Below, in pieces: positions 39,513 through 51,501 of a DNA stretch of 64,000 nt (the first letter of the stretch is position 1; every line of letters starts with the position of its first letter). The notes under the pieces were generated by a model. The model was not told the DNA's origin and did no database searches. It saw nothing but the letters and a program-made list of their open reading frames with translations. The position numbers and the translations under genes are program-made. Origin of the DNA: Symbiotaphrina buchneri (Eukaryota; Ascomycota; Symbiotaphrinales; Symbiotaphrinaceae); the NCBI GenBank assembly GCA_001599915.1, contig BCIG01000015.1:62001-126000 (forward strand), read 5' to 3'.

Positions 39513-42500
39513 TCAGTCCGCATTTTCGTCGTCCGAATGATAGTCGAATTCGTGAGGCAGCTCGGCTTCCTCCCCACCTTCTACATCCTCGTCCACAGCT
39601 GTCAGTACCCCAACACCTGCAGTCCCAGCACGTCCAGATTCGTTTGCTATTCCCATCTCTTGACTTCTATCACCAGAACCACCAGCGCCCTCTGAGGCAC
39701 CATTGGTAGAACCCGCGGGCTTGGTACCTGTCTTCTTCGCTTTCAGCTCAATGAGAGACTTCGGCTCTGTTGGTTTTGTGTCCTCCATGACCAGAATACC
39801 ACCCGTTGGCTAAACCGTATTAGTTGATGTAATAAAGGGAATAAGTAACATAACTCACCTTCTTCACCGGCTTGTATCTCTCATCCGGGAAGCTGATGAA
39901 CTTCAACTGGGCTGGTAGGACTCTTGACATGTTGTCGAGATCATAGCCAACTTTCTCCTTCTCCAACTTCTTCTTCGAGCTTTCAGCATCTTTGTCGTTG
40001 TCCTTCTTTTCCCCTTCACCCTCTTCTTTCCTCTCCTCATCAGTCTCCATTCTATCTCCACCTGTCTTTGGAGTTGTGGGGGTCTGATCTATATCCATGC
40101 TTTCACGGCGTTGCAGTCGCTCCTTCTTCTGTGCTCGACGTTTGGCTTGGGCTGTGGTAGAAAGCACGGCGGTCTTGACCTTCTCCGGGGCCTCTTCGGT
40201 CTTGATTTCTTGCTCTGGAGGGTAGTCAAAGAGACTTGGCCGCGTTGCACTGTGGAACTTGAAGTTGACTGCATTCAATTCATGATCCAGACCGATGATT
40301 GACGTAGGCGTGAAGCTCAAAGAGAGGAAGAGAGTAGTGGGAAACCAGTACCAGTATTGGGTGAAGACAGCCATTCCCACAATGCCTGGCATGTTCAGGT
40401 TACCGGTCTGTGTCTGCAGTCCAATGGTACAGTTTCTTCCACCAGCGTCGATGATACCAAGAGCCAAGGCACAGCCGAATTTGGCCATGGCGTCTTCATG
40501 CCTGTCGGCGACCACCTTTGCAAGGGCTTTGCGAATGGTGCCGACTTTGGGATTCATGACCTCATTTTGCTGGATCAAAATCATAGCCAAGGCGATCAAT
40601 GCTCCTTGCCGAACAAAGTCTGTAGGATCCTTGATCATAGGCTCCAGAAGATCGACAGCTTCATCCAATCCAGTTCCAGCACAAGAAATTCCCAATGCCA
40701 TGGCAGCTCCATATCGGACGTGAGGGTTGTAGGATTCCGAGAGAAGCTCCACCATTCGAGGGACACTCTTGGGCTTTCTGAAAAGAATGAATCCCAAGCT
40801 CATGACAGCGATCCGGCGGACATCATCGCTCACATCACTAACAGCGACGTGTAGCAACTTCCGAACGGCTTTATTGCTCCCTGTGCCGCAATAAGCCATT
40901 GCGACTGTCATGATACCTCCATAGCGTAGGGTTGGATCCGGGTCATCGAGGAGCCCGTTGATAAGCTCATCAGCAGCTTCCTGTCGACCATACATGATCA
41001 GGGCCATGCCGATCGCCAAACCACGGACTATCTTCTCATGCTGGGTGTCATGGGCGTATTGGATCATATCTTCCAGCGCCTTTATGTTACCAGTTCCGAG
41101 CATGATAAGACCCATAGCCAGGCCTACGGCCTCCCCATTCAAGGCTGAATCGGTGTATAAAACGGCCTTCAGGTCCTCATAGATTTCTTCAGATCCAGTC
41201 GCCATACCAGCGACGCCTAACCCGAGAGCTCCACCATGCTGTATGACCTCGTCATTGGCCTTCTTGAACTGATTGCGCATGTAATCAAGAATAGTACCCG
41301 CATGATTGGCATAGATCAGACCCAAAGCGTACAGTGCTCCACCTTGACTGTATACTGATCCACTCACAGCGGTATCCCTTGGGAGGTATGGCTCCAACAA
41401 CTTCATACCCTGGCCAATGTTACCTCTGTGAATGACGCCTAATGCTGCCGTAGCCGAAAACTTGGACCAGTTGACAGCTTTGCCCAACCATTCCAGATTG
41501 TCTCGAATGAACTTGTCATTGGTTGTTCCAGAATTCATGAAAGCGTTGGAGAATGTCACAGCAGAATGGAAGATGGAGTTCCTCGCTTCAAGGCTATCGC
41601 GCATCTTGTTCAGAATATTGATATCCGTATGGTTGTTCCGATATAAGAATTCCAGATTGAAGCCGATAGTCACGGTCCCTTTTAGAACATACCGAATCGT
41701 GTTGTAAACGATCATCTGTTCCTGTGGGACTTGTTTGCCCTTGTCCTTGGGAGAGCCCGTTCGGTCGTTCAGTTCTGAAAGCAACTGATCGCTGTCCTTG
41801 GCAGTCTCTAATGAGTCTTCCTCCATATTTTCCGTGATTTGCTCTGCTCCATTGGTTCCTGCCTCTTTCGAAGAGTCCTCCGGTACAGGCAAATCCTCTG
41901 CAACCTTTATGAGGAACTCCTGTGTACCGTTGTCGTAAAGATCGAAGGATATTTGGTATGCTAATGCAAGCGATCTCGGGTCACCCTTTTCCACCAGCTG
42001 ACGAAGTATTTGCGATGCCAAAGAATGCTGATCAAGGTATACGACACATTTGGCGATTGAGAAGTAGTCGGGGGAAGGTATCTCGTTCAACAGATCCAGT
42101 ATGAGCTTCAAGATCTGTAGTCACGTAGGCTGTCAGCGGCATGCATTTCCACACAAGGCAAATGAAGGAACCCACCTTGTTCCGGAGACCTCTTTCCTGC
42201 ACAACGTCCATAGAGATATTAAGCACATATTCCATGAGCTCTTCCCCAGCGCCAGGTGTACCATCCGCACGACCTTTGCCGTGTTTCTTGTCATCTTCAG
42301 TCGCCCGCAGTATAGTCCTCCGAAGAACGTCTAGATTTCTTGCTTCGACAGCGATGCCAACGACCTGTCTGTACCGGCCTTCTCGGAAGCATCTCTCAAA
42401 CAGTTGTTCGATTACCGCCTGAAGACTCTTCTGGATACCACGTTGTAGAGCTAATGGATGAGGATGTGCGCCAACTATCCCGGCGTTGCCACCACCTGGT

Positions 42501-43247
42501 TGTGAAGGATCGAAGGTAGATGCATCTTCCCTCGATAAGAGTGACTTTGACGGAAGACTCGAGTGAGAGAAGGGTGTAGTCGGTGAGGCCAGTCCAGCTG
42601 CTGTGCTAGCAGTACCATTCGCAGTTTGCGGGAAAGCCGTGGTTAATTGCGGCGGTGGTTGATTGACGGTGCTTGCGGGAACAGGGGGGTTATGCATAGC
42701 AGAGAGAGCAATGTACGTATCGACGCATTTCGCTACAACAAAGCGTTAGCAGGTGCCCAAGCGTACCGAGTCCTCTGAGTAGGTTACACTCGATAAACAT
42801 GTGTAGAAACGTACATATTATTGTCTCCTCGTATTCGCCATCATGGTCCAGGTTGAACAACTTGCCTGCACCAAGTGCAAATACCATGCTTTCATTATAT
42901 TCCTGAAGGTGGTAGTAGACCTTGGAAGCTACAAGAGCTGCGAGCTCGCGCTGAGGAAACGATTCATCCTCATACAAAGCTTCACTAAAGGTGTAGCCAG
43001 TTAGCATGAGATCCAGGGAGCGCGCCAGAGCACGAAAGAAGCTCGATCTTCCAGTGTGGTGGCATTTCCAGCCTGGAAACCAGTTGTAGGGAGTCTCATC
43101 AACTCACATCTGACCGACGGATCCAGCAATCTCCGTCCACAAGACGTCAATCTCATCGTTGAGCTGTTGTAGAGCAAAGACCTTGAGCTCATGATCCGGC
43201 TCCGACAAAAAGCCGACCAAGCCAGCCGCAGAGGTCAACCCGACCAT
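39513..43247 (-). CDS. RPN2: 26S proteasome regulatory subunit Rpn2 (PSMD1)
   Basis: Five exons, 43247-43108, 42984-42815, 42732-42176, 42114-39859 and 39809-39513; 1139 residues. Largest non-ATPase subunit of the proteasome base, scaffold for Rpn13 and other ubiquitin receptors. It starts MVGLTSAAGLVGFLSEPDHE and has the family stretch CVDTYIALS at the exon 2/3 join. The central proteasome/cyclosome (PC) repeats are clear: GGALYALGLIYANHAG, HGGALGLGVAGMATG, LRYGGIMTVAMAYCGTG, VRRIAVMSLGFILFR, VRYGAAMALGISCAGTG, VRQGALIALAMILIQQ and KFGCALALGIIDAGG. The acidic/Lys region near 900-1000 and the C-terminal FPHE-like end (ELPHEFDYHSDDENAD), which in yeast binds Rpn13, are present. Introns are 48-123 nt. 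Intact. Confidence 0.96.
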
Positions 43248-44248
43248 GTCCGATCACTGGAAGCTTTTAGGAGCTTCGAAGATGCCAGAAGGGATAGCAG
43301 AATGAAGAAGAGGTGATGGGAATCGCGGAAGGGTCGATCCGTCGACCGTTCGAAGGTCACGATGTCGTCAAGCGGCGCGGTAAGAGACAGATAAGAAGGG
43401 AGATGGCAGGCTTGTCTGCTGAAGAGGACGTCAGGCACCGCCAAGCAGAAGCAGTACAGGCGGGCGCAACAAAAATGGTTGAAGGAGAGATTCCGAAGGG
43501 AGTCGGAGCGAATAGAGAGGTAGGTAGAGTGTCCTTTGGTGGATGGCGAGGCAGCTTCTAGCTGACGCTGCTCGGCTCTCCGCGATGACACCAACAAACT
43601 CGCTTGTTAAGGCTTAGTCCGAGAGCCTCACTGCTACGTCTACAAGCAAGTTCACCTTACAACGATGTGTCCTACAATCAAATGCTCATGTTTTGAATAG
43701 TAATGGAGCAAAGGGGCATTTACTGATAGAAGATAGCACTAATGCTTAATTCCATCATTCATGCGACTTCGCACTATATATATGCCCGCCGGTAAACACG
43801 TACTGCCGGGCCAGTTGCCGTTCGCATTGTCCAACAAGGATTTCTTGTAGCGAGGTGCTGCCTGAAAATGATCGCATCCAGAACTCCAGAATAGCAAAGA
43901 GAATACAAATGCGGCGACCAGATCCCTCAACCCCAGCAGCCACCATCGATCACAATTATCAGTGATCCTTCAGCTTCTCCAATCGGCAGACGCACGTAAC
44001 CGCGCCTATATCCTTCTCCAGCCAGCAACTTGTTCGCCGGGGCTCCCGCGACCCGAAACATTGCAGACCGCCTATCACGGAGTCGCCGTTCATTCCAAGA
44101 CATCATTATAGCCACGGTGTCTGAAAGATAACCTTTTAGAGCAGCGGTTCGATACTAGAGATGGATTCTTTTCCTTGAGCTTCCTATTCGTACTCCGTTG
44201 GTATCATTGCCCGCGTCCCGCTTGACGCGCGGCGGAAGAGTCACAACC
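43248..44248. other. 1-kb divergent promoter region between RPN2 and CET1
   Basis: No credible gene. I looked for a proteasome-associated control element (GGTGGCAAA) without a match I would defend. It carries the 5' UTRs of both genes. Confidence 0.45.
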
Positions 44249-47056
44249 ATGGATCTCCGCTCCATCATCCATTCCGATGGGCCAAGCACAACGACATCCA
44301 CATCTACTGCCAAATCGCCGTCGACATTGAACACCTACCCTCAGTTCGGAGCACAAGCCGATCCCTCCGCTCAAAGCTCATATACCGCTTCTTCACCGGG
44401 CCCAGGGGGTTACGCCGGAAGGCCACAGCCACCACCTCTTCAACCTCCAACTCCAGGTACTGCAGGTGGACTGCCTTCATCGGCGACGCTTCAGTCTCCT
44501 TATCAACATACTCCTTCTACGGCAATAGGGGGTGGATCATATCCGTTTCCTAGAGCGGGGCAGCAGAGTCCACCTCCGCGGGGTCCGGGTTATACAGATT
44601 CGGCGGGTTCGGGATATGGAACTCACCAACCCTATAGCCATGGTGCCTCTTCACCGTTTAATCCGCCAGCTACTACGCCTGGCGGAAGCTACTCATATGG
44701 CTACAATCAGCCTCCACAATCGCCGCACTCTACGGTGACTCCGCTTTCTGCTCAGAGCCAAACTCCGTTCCCGCATCGAGAAAGCCCGGTCTCTTCTACA
44801 GGACCTCCTCAGTACTCACGCCAGGAATCATATTTCAATCAGCAATCACAAGCTCCAACCCCGCTTGGGCCACCGCTGTTTCACAGGGCAAGTGATGGGA
44901 ACCAAAACAAAGCCCAAAGTCCATTCACCCATGAAAGAACTACATCTGGAAGTTCATTCACTGGACAAAGAATCAGCGCTTTGTCACCGAGCCCTATGAG
45001 TCCTGGAGTATCTACAAATACGGTTAATTCTGTAGGCGCTTATCAGCCAGCACAATCTCCTTTGACAGAGAGGGAGAGGGACAGAGAATACGGGGCTCAG
45101 AGGGAACGGGAGCGTAGTATTAGCGTCAGTCCTAAGACCGTGAAAGCTCCGAGTCTCAGTCATCACGGTTCTACCGACTCGAGATACAATGGACATGACT
45201 CTTGGGATGGTGGACAGGTGACACCCGCCAAAAGGAAACAGACAGACGAATCTGTATATCACCCGAGCAACAACCACTCAACAGACATTTCCCGACACTA
45301 CGCCGACCCATCGAAATCAGTGTCTTCAATCTCTTCAGTTCGGTCTCTTATGAACGGTTCTACTTCCTCTCAGTCTGCCGAGACTTCACAGGCCCCTGAC
45401 GTGCTTGTGAAGGGTGAAGGAAATGACACCCTTCTGAGTCGGGAGACGAACTTGCGAACAGCGTTTCCTCCTCAAAGCACAGTAGATACTGAGCGTCCGT
45501 CGTCAAGGGACAGGCCACTGTCTGCTACGCCTTCCATGACGCCTACTCACTACCCGTCCGCATCTCCGCAACCCCAGTCAAGTGACCGAGCGTCGAGCAC
45601 ACAGTCTCCAGCACAAGCCGCCATGCTTAATCAGCCTCCTTCAAGGCAACCCCCGAATCACAGTACAGCAATAAAAAGAGAAGGCGACAATAACCAACCA
45701 GCGGCGACTTCGCCCCATCAACCTGCCAAAAAGAAACCAAGATATGACGAGCCTCCGCTCTGGGCCCGTAAGGCTAGTCGGGGATCGAGTTCCAGCGCTC
45801 TGTTGCCAAACAAAAGGCCAAATAGTAATCATTCGAGCAGTCATCCGGCAAAGCAGGAACAGAAACCTGCAGCAGCTCAAAGCTCGAGCTTGCCTCCAGT
45901 AAAGGAAGAAAGCAATGGTCTCACTGGTGGCGGCGCTCCCAACGTGGCCTTACCGCGACCTCAAGCAGTTCTTGGGGACAAGGGCCCGTTGGGACCATGT
46001 GAGCCCAGTATCACCAATGTCACGCCATATGAAGAGGTCACGCGAGTTATTTCAGACTTTCTCTTCACGGAAGTAGTTGAACGGTCAGATGTTGGGATGG
46101 GAGCACCGGGCGTCCCTCCTTCGCAACATGCCCAGATCGAGATCGAGGCTAAACTGGGCCATATCGTTGATAAGAACACAAATGACCGACTCCGATTACC
46201 TGTGTTGACCGAGACGGTACTCAGCAAAGCAGCGGATTTGCGAATCGCGTTTGAGAGTTCAATGACCGAGGTAAGCTTCCAAAAGACCACTGGTAGAGTC
46301 CAGCCATTAATGTTTGTCTCTCTGCAGTCCCAACATCGGACTCTGAATGAGTTCCTCAACAAATCCTTGATCAACTCACAACCAGCGAAACCTACTCCAC
46401 AAAGCCCTGCGGGTGATGGCCCAGCTCGGCCTCGTATACCGATGTCTTATGTTCACACACGTGAGCGTGATTCATTCTTTGAGCTCTCCCCCAACATCAT
46501 ACATACACTTCCACCATCGATCCGCCAACAGATCAACCCAAGGCACAAGCTCAAAGTACGCGTCACCACGGACCAGAAGACCGGCAATGTACTCGCCAAG
46601 ATCATCAAGGTTCGCATAGCCGACTTGGATGTGTACAGTCCGCGTACCGCATTCGACTGGCGTGTGAGCATCAACCTTGAAATGAATTATGAAGGCGAGA
46701 TCGATGGCTTGATCGAGTCACATGAAGGTGGACGAAGGAATGACCGCAATAAGGATCGTATGAGTTATCGCCATTTGGCGTATCAGATCGATCTTACTCA
46801 GGTTACTCCTGCAGATGTAAGCCTCTCAATGTTCCGTTCTCGGCTTTTGTGTGATCCGATTGCTGACCCAAAATAGGCCACGGCGAAAACGGTGAAAGAA
46901 CATGAACTCGAGGTCGAAGTCGACGCTGCAGAGGTGCGGCGTCAAGGAATACTGGCAAAGACGGGCCAGATAACGCAGTACGAGGACTTGGTTCGTGGAT
47001 TCGTGGACAATGTTCGTGTGCTGGCCAGAGTGGTGAATCCCATTGAGCACCGATAG
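44249..47056 (+). CDS. CET1: mRNA-capping enzyme beta subunit (RNA 5'-triphosphatase)
   Basis: Exons 44249-46270, 46328-46816 and 46877-47056; 896 residues from ATG MDLRSIIHS. Removes the gamma-phosphate from nascent mRNA 5' ends as the first capping step, in partnership with the guanylyltransferase. The C-terminal third is the metal-dependent tunnel fold: IEIEAKLGHI (motif A glutamates), RERDSFFEL, HKLKVRVTTDQKTG, KVRIADLDVYSP, DWRVSINLEMNYE, and the closing HELEVEVDA (motif C glutamates) at the start of exon 3. The first ~600 residues are disordered, Pro/Ser/Gln-rich and much longer than in yeast, with the basic KKKPRYDEPPLWARKAS motif (the WAxK guanylyltransferase-binding type) before the catalytic domain. 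Intron 1 is 57 nt and stop-free, so it can be retained without breaking the frame. Confidence 0.93.
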
Positions 47057-47237
47057 GAAGCATAGTCCGATCCGTCTCGCTTTCTGGCGTTGCACGCATG
47101 CTAAGCGTATACGTATACCATTTTCTGTCCTGCGTCGCCATAGTCGATGCTTTCGGTAGTCGTAACGTTGGACGACTCCCAAGAGCATATTAATCATATC
47201 TTGATCGATCATTTCGAACGCGTCGCAATACGAGTGT

Positions 47238-48986
47238 CTACCTCACTTCTGCATCGTCTGTTCTCACTGTATAGCCCCTGGCGATGCCGCTTCTCCCTTG
47301 TTCCATGACTGCCCCCTTTTCTCCTTCTTCTTCATACGCAATAACGAAGTCACTGCCTAAGCCTCTCCATGTCCGTTTTGAGCGCAAGAATTCTGCCCCT
47401 GGAGAGACTTCGCCGCCCACAGATGCAAGTGCAGTCGGTCCACGCCGAGTAAGCGCGCTTGATGACGTTGGAACAGAGCCGTCGGCCGCAGAGATTGGAG
47501 CCCGAGTATGATTGGAGGCAGCGGCACGCAGTGGGCGAGAATGTGATACGTATCGCCCGGTACGAAGGTCGAACTCGGGAGGTGCAGATTCTTCGTCAGA
47601 CTCATACATAGCATCGTTGCCATCTTCTTTCGTTCCTGCAGTCTCTTCTACGGTAGCACCGTTCACGGCACCAGCGTCTTCCGAGTCTTTGGGTTTTCTA
47701 TCCAACAACCCTTGGAAATCCGCCCTCCACTCACCCGACCAGACCCTTTCTTCATCGCCCATAAGCGCCAACTCCAGCTCAAAGGGTGTAAGGACTGGCT
47801 TCCAGAACTCTTTGTTTTCTAGTAAGCTACTTTCCCAGCAGCCTACAACGACCCATCCATCAACCTCGGCAAAATTGGCTATTTTTGCTGCATTGACCTT
47901 GCCGACAACAAACGTATAGGACTTCTTCCCAGCCTGACGGATGATGTTCTGAAGGTGGGTGGCAATGTGTTGATAGTTGGCGACGGACAGCGTGTTGATG
48001 AGGATGCCGAAAACAGAGGCGCTGGAAAGGGAGGTCAGGAGGGCGTAACGTCGCCGTAGGGAGAGAGAGGTCCGTGCGAGGATAGAGGTAGGTTGACCTC
48101 CTGTGTTGGTGGAAGAGACCGGATAGACATGAATACTCGAGAGGCGCGATGAAAGTGTGAGTAATAGAGCAGTTGGAGGGTCTGCAATGTGAAAGAGGGC
48201 ATAGGATGACAGTGAATCAGGGTCCTGAGCGACAGACTCTGGTACTGTGCGATTAGGCAAGAGAGAAGATGGGTTGTGAATCAGCTCTGTAGGATAGATA
48301 TTGGTGTATCCTTCGCCCTCGAGGATTTTGTGGACAGTAGGTATATGTGCAGCATAGGGCACGTCGGCCATAAGTATGATATTCTGTGAACGGTCCCGAT
48401 ATGTCTCTTTGAAGACTTGGACCAAAGGATCCAGAGGTAGTGGAGGGTTGGTGAATACGTAAATGACCGGAAGACGAGCTGTTGGAGATAGGCATGAGCG
48501 TCCATAGTGTACGACCACTTCTGCATCAACATGCTCCGCGGCGATCTCGTCCACACAACATGCACCATATGAGGTATCTCCCAGTATAGAAAGCTTTGTG
48601 GTCTCTTCCGTGGCTCCAGGCTCGTCTATGCCCATCTTCGCAGCCTTTTCGATCACTTTATCAACCGACGCATTGGCTCCATCTGTGTTGCCCGAGCTGA
48701 CCTCCTCTTGCGCTGTACCATTTGTCTTGGGCTTGTCCTTTAGCCTTCGAGTCAACGCTTCGAACACTCTAGGCGCATCCACAAGCATATGATCGGGAAA
48801 TTGCAAGGCTATTCTTCGCCATTTTGACCGTCTGATCTCTCTGATCGTCCGTTCAATCTCGTAGGTCGCATATAACTCCTCATCCGAAAGCTTCCTGGCA
48901 GGTTGCTCGACTGGAGGCGTGGGGTCCTCGAAGATATGAGTGTCGGGGGTTGAGAGAGCGGGAGCACCTTGCAGTGCTCCAGCCAT
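47238..48986 (-). CDS. DPH2: diphthamide biosynthesis protein Dph2
   Basis: 582 residues from ATG 48986 (MAGALQGAPALSTPDTHI), no intron within. Dph2 partners Dph1 in the radical-SAM-like transfer of a 3-amino-3-carboxypropyl group to the His of elongation factor 2, the first diphthamide step. Family sequence: YEIERTIREIRRSKWRRIAL then QFPDHMLVDAPRVFEAL; GDTSYGACCVDEIAAEHVDA followed by HYGRSCLSPTARLPVIYVF; and near the C terminus GWVVVGCWESSLLENKEFWK, PVLTPFELELAL, and DLRTGRYVSHSRPLR. The frame is open upstream to 49379, but the conserved protein starts at this ATG; that upstream stretch is likely the shared promoter with MED8. Intact. Confidence 0.93.
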   Translation of the reverse strand: MAGALQGAPALSTPDTHIFEDPTPPVEQPARKLSDEELYATYEIERTIREIRRSKWRRIALQFPDHMLVDAPRVFEALTRRLKDKPKTNGTAQEEVSSGNTDGANASVDKVIEKAAKMGIDEPGATEETTKLSILGDTSYGACCVDEIAAEHVDAEVVVHYGRSCLSPTARLPVIYVFTNPPLPLDPLVQVFKETYRDRSQNIILMADVPYAAHIPTVHKILEGEGYTNIYPTELIHNPSSLLPNRTVPESVAQDPDSLSSYALFHIADPPTALLLTLSSRLSSIHVYPVSSTNTGGQPTSILARTSLSLRRRYALLTSLSSASVFGILINTLSVANYQHIATHLQNIIRQAGKKSYTFVVGKVNAAKIANFAEVDGWVVVGCWESSLLENKEFWKPVLTPFELELALMGDEERVWSGEWRADFQGLLDRKPKDSEDAGAVNGATVEETAGTKEDGNDAMYESDEESAPPEFDLRTGRYVSHSRPLRAAASNHTRAPISAADGSVPTSSSALTRRGPTALASVGGEVSPGAEFLRSKRTWRGLGSDFVIAYEEEGEKGAVMEQGRSGIARGYTVRTDDAEVR

Positions 48987-49271
48987 AGTCGTGACTTGAA
49001 GCTCAACAGCTTCTGACCCGTAAATTGAGAAATTCTTTCGGACCGAGGCCTGAGGAAGGAGCTGACAGGGTGAAGGCTGAGAAAATAATGAATGCTCGGA
49101 TTTGCTGTAAGCGGAAAGCACTGCATGTGATTGGCCTACCGGAGAAACATTGAACCGTTTTGCATCCTCCGCTCCAGGCATTGTCCCATTCGCCGAAACA
49201 TGCGATGCGGAGGAGGATTCCTCGAGTAACAACCTTCTTATATACGACCTTAAGAAGCTTCGGAGCACAAG

Positions 49272-50043
49272 ATGGCTACATCCGAAAGTCCAATTTCGCC
49301 GGAAGAACTGAAAAGCCTGGAACAGACACGGCATCGCCTTTACCAACTCACCAATTCCCTCCAATCGCTCCAGACCCAACTCCTCACTACCGAGCTTCTA
49401 CCACCTCCGTGAGTCCTTGATTCGCGCGGTATCCCGCAGTCCAGCACTGACTATCGAACATAGGTCAAGTCTTCAATCCCGCTTATCAGTTCTGAGCACC
49501 ATTCTCAGCGGCCTGGCCACGCAGCTTGACAATGCTCAACCCACTCTGTCCTCTCTCGTCGCCCATCCGTCGCCCGCAGTCTTCCTCGGGCGTGACGCGG
49601 AGAAAGAAGGCATCCTTGGGCAGTTGTTGCGCAAGAAGCTCGAGCCTCGGGTAGAAGACTGGATGGACAAAGCACGAGCAATTGCCAAAGCAGAGCCAGG
49701 CGCTGGTGACAAGGAAAGCGCTGGGCTGGATACGGATCAGCTGAAGGAGCTGTGGGAATGGGCCGGCCCTAGGGCTAATGCAGAAGCTAGGGAGAGGGAG
49801 TGGGAGGATGAATTTACGAAAGAGGAGCGAGATGCAGGGGTGGAGAATGTGGCCACTGGGTTGAAGCGGAACTTGAATGACGAGGATGAAGACGAAAGCG
49901 AAGATGAGGAAGGCGATCAGGAGATGCAAGATGCCTCAGAAGGAGGTCCCTCAAGGGAGAAAGAGCCAGTGATACCACTCAATGAGATGTTGCGATTCTT
50001 GAGCACAGGTTCCTTCAGACCGAGGACTAGCTGGACAGGGTGA
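49272..50043 (+). CDS. MED8: Mediator subunit 8
   Basis: Exons 49272-49408 and 49464-50043; 238 residues. Head-module subunit of the Mediator co-activator of RNA polymerase II. Typical N terminus: EELKSLEQTRHRLYQLTNSL with a coiled region (LQSLQTQLL), continuing over the intron into PSSLQSRLSVLSTILSGLAT, LVAHPSPAVFLGRDAEK and LRKKLEPRVEDWM. The acidic tract DEDEDESEDEEGDQEM and the C-terminal helix PLNEMLRFLSTG (the segment that contacts Med18 in yeast) are both present. It lies head-to-head with DPH2, the starts 285 bases apart. Intron 55 nt, canonical. Intact. Confidence 0.93.
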
Positions 50044-50224
50044 GACTGATTTTGAGTTTCGGCGTTGGCATGACAGGTCTGCATATGATACCCAAATGTA
50101 TTTGCAGGATATCTTAGCTCCTGGTGGAATGACAACTCTTGGAGTTTTAGGGGTCGTTGACATACGAGCATTTGCAATTCAGAAGCTTGCTAACTAGCGT
50201 CCCAAAAAAAAGACGCCTGTACTT

Positions 50225-51160
50225 CTATCCTCGTCTCCTAGTTGTTGGAGTCTTGCTCTTCGAGGGAGACGTCCCTGTAGTAGATCCCATGGCAATCTCT
50301 TTGGCCTGCTTTGCCTTACCCTTGGCCTTCTTCTCGATCGGAGCCGATTTGCTCGCTGGGCTGTTCCAGTAATAGACCATCTGTCCCGCGAGGATAACAT
50401 TCAAGCTTGCAGCAGCAATGACACTGTAGAGTAAGGTCTTGTCGTCAACTTCTTGGAAGGTGGTGAAGACGCGAGCAAGAGAACCAAAGAGATAGTTGAA
50501 CACCTAGAGAGGGATTAGCGCCCTAGAATCGGCATGTCAGGCTTTGTTGCGAGGAAAACATACCGCGAACGCGCTCAGCTGCCCTGTGCCACCTTGCTGG
50601 AAGATGGCGACAATCTGCGGGAGTTTACTTGCAACCGCCAATCCACCCGCTCCCGCTTGCAGGTAGTTCAAGGCAGTATCGTCCACTATGCCCTCATTGA
50701 AGAGTGCATAGACCACAGTTGCCAGTCCGGCAATGAAAGCCCCGGCCGCTGCACTCTTTCCAGTATAATGCAGTATGAGACTGGCGATGACGGCGTTCTG
50801 AACAGAAATCAAGGCGATCTCTCCAAATGTCCCGAAAGGATAACCTCGGCGGACATTGTATGCGAGCGTTATGAGATGTCCTGAAATCTCAAGCAGATAT
50901 GAAAGGAAGCTAAGACCCTCTGCGGAGTGAGAGGAGACGAGCTTGATGATCTGTGGGACCTTGATGATGCCAGAAACGGTGATGATGCCGATGCCAAGAG
51001 CGCGAGAGACAGCAGTCTTCAAGCATTCGACATTACTGATATCAATGTTGAGAAGGAGAGATCGATGGCATTCTTCGCCCAACAGCGAGACGGCCAGGTC
51101 GTGGATCTGTTTGGGGAGAGCGTGTGTAAGCTGTTGGAGATGGGGGCGCACGGCATCCAT
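50225..51160 (-). CDS. MPDU1: mannose-P-dolichol utilization defect 1 (MPDU1/Lec35) homologue
   Basis: Exons 51160-50564 and 50503-50225, joined LSAFA|VFNYLF; 291 residues. PQ-loop (MtN3/SWEET-like) membrane protein required for use of dolichol-phosphate mannose and glucose in the ER for N-glycans and GPI anchors. Two PQ motifs are visible: GIIKVPQIIKLVSSHSAEG (helix 1 region) and ASKLPQIVAIFQQGGTGQLS, each followed by a hydrophobic pair of helices. Seven helices are expected. The C-terminal tail is Lys-rich (EKKAKGKAKQAKE). A useful companion to the nearby GPI transamidase gene in pathway terms, though not adjacent. Head-to-head with COX10, about 340 bases apart. Confidence 0.92.
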
Positions 51161-51501
51161 TGCGTGGAAGGTTGGATATACAGATCAATTAGACAGATCC
51201 TGAACGAGAAGCAGTAATTCAAGGGAAAGATTATTATTATAAAAGATAGAGTGGAGGGGTGTTGAAGGCAAAACCAAAGATTCGAATTAATGACAGCTAT
51301 GCGATCTGGGGATGGACTCGAGTCGCGTTCTCGTGTGTCTAGCAAGGCGAGAAGGGATTAGGCCGATGGCCGATGATCGCTAGCGCCAATCACCTTCGGG
51401 CAATTCCTGAACCTCTTGGAGCTGCTTCGATCCGGTCATACCACACACCACCTTGACAGCTCCAGGCAAAGCCACTCGGTGTCCACGACGGCGGACCTGC
51501 A
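51161..51501. other. shared divergent promoter of MPDU1 and COX10
   Basis: 340 bases between two starts. No specific element identified. Confidence 0.45.

Noticed and set aside
44140-44165. tRNA T-arm (GGTTCGATAC)
   Set aside because: No matching acceptor stem, anticodon arm or D-arm could be laid out around it.
48987-49379. N-terminal extension of DPH2 to 49379
   Set aside because: The extra 131 residues have no family sequence and overlap the MED8 start; the conserved protein begins at ATG 48986.
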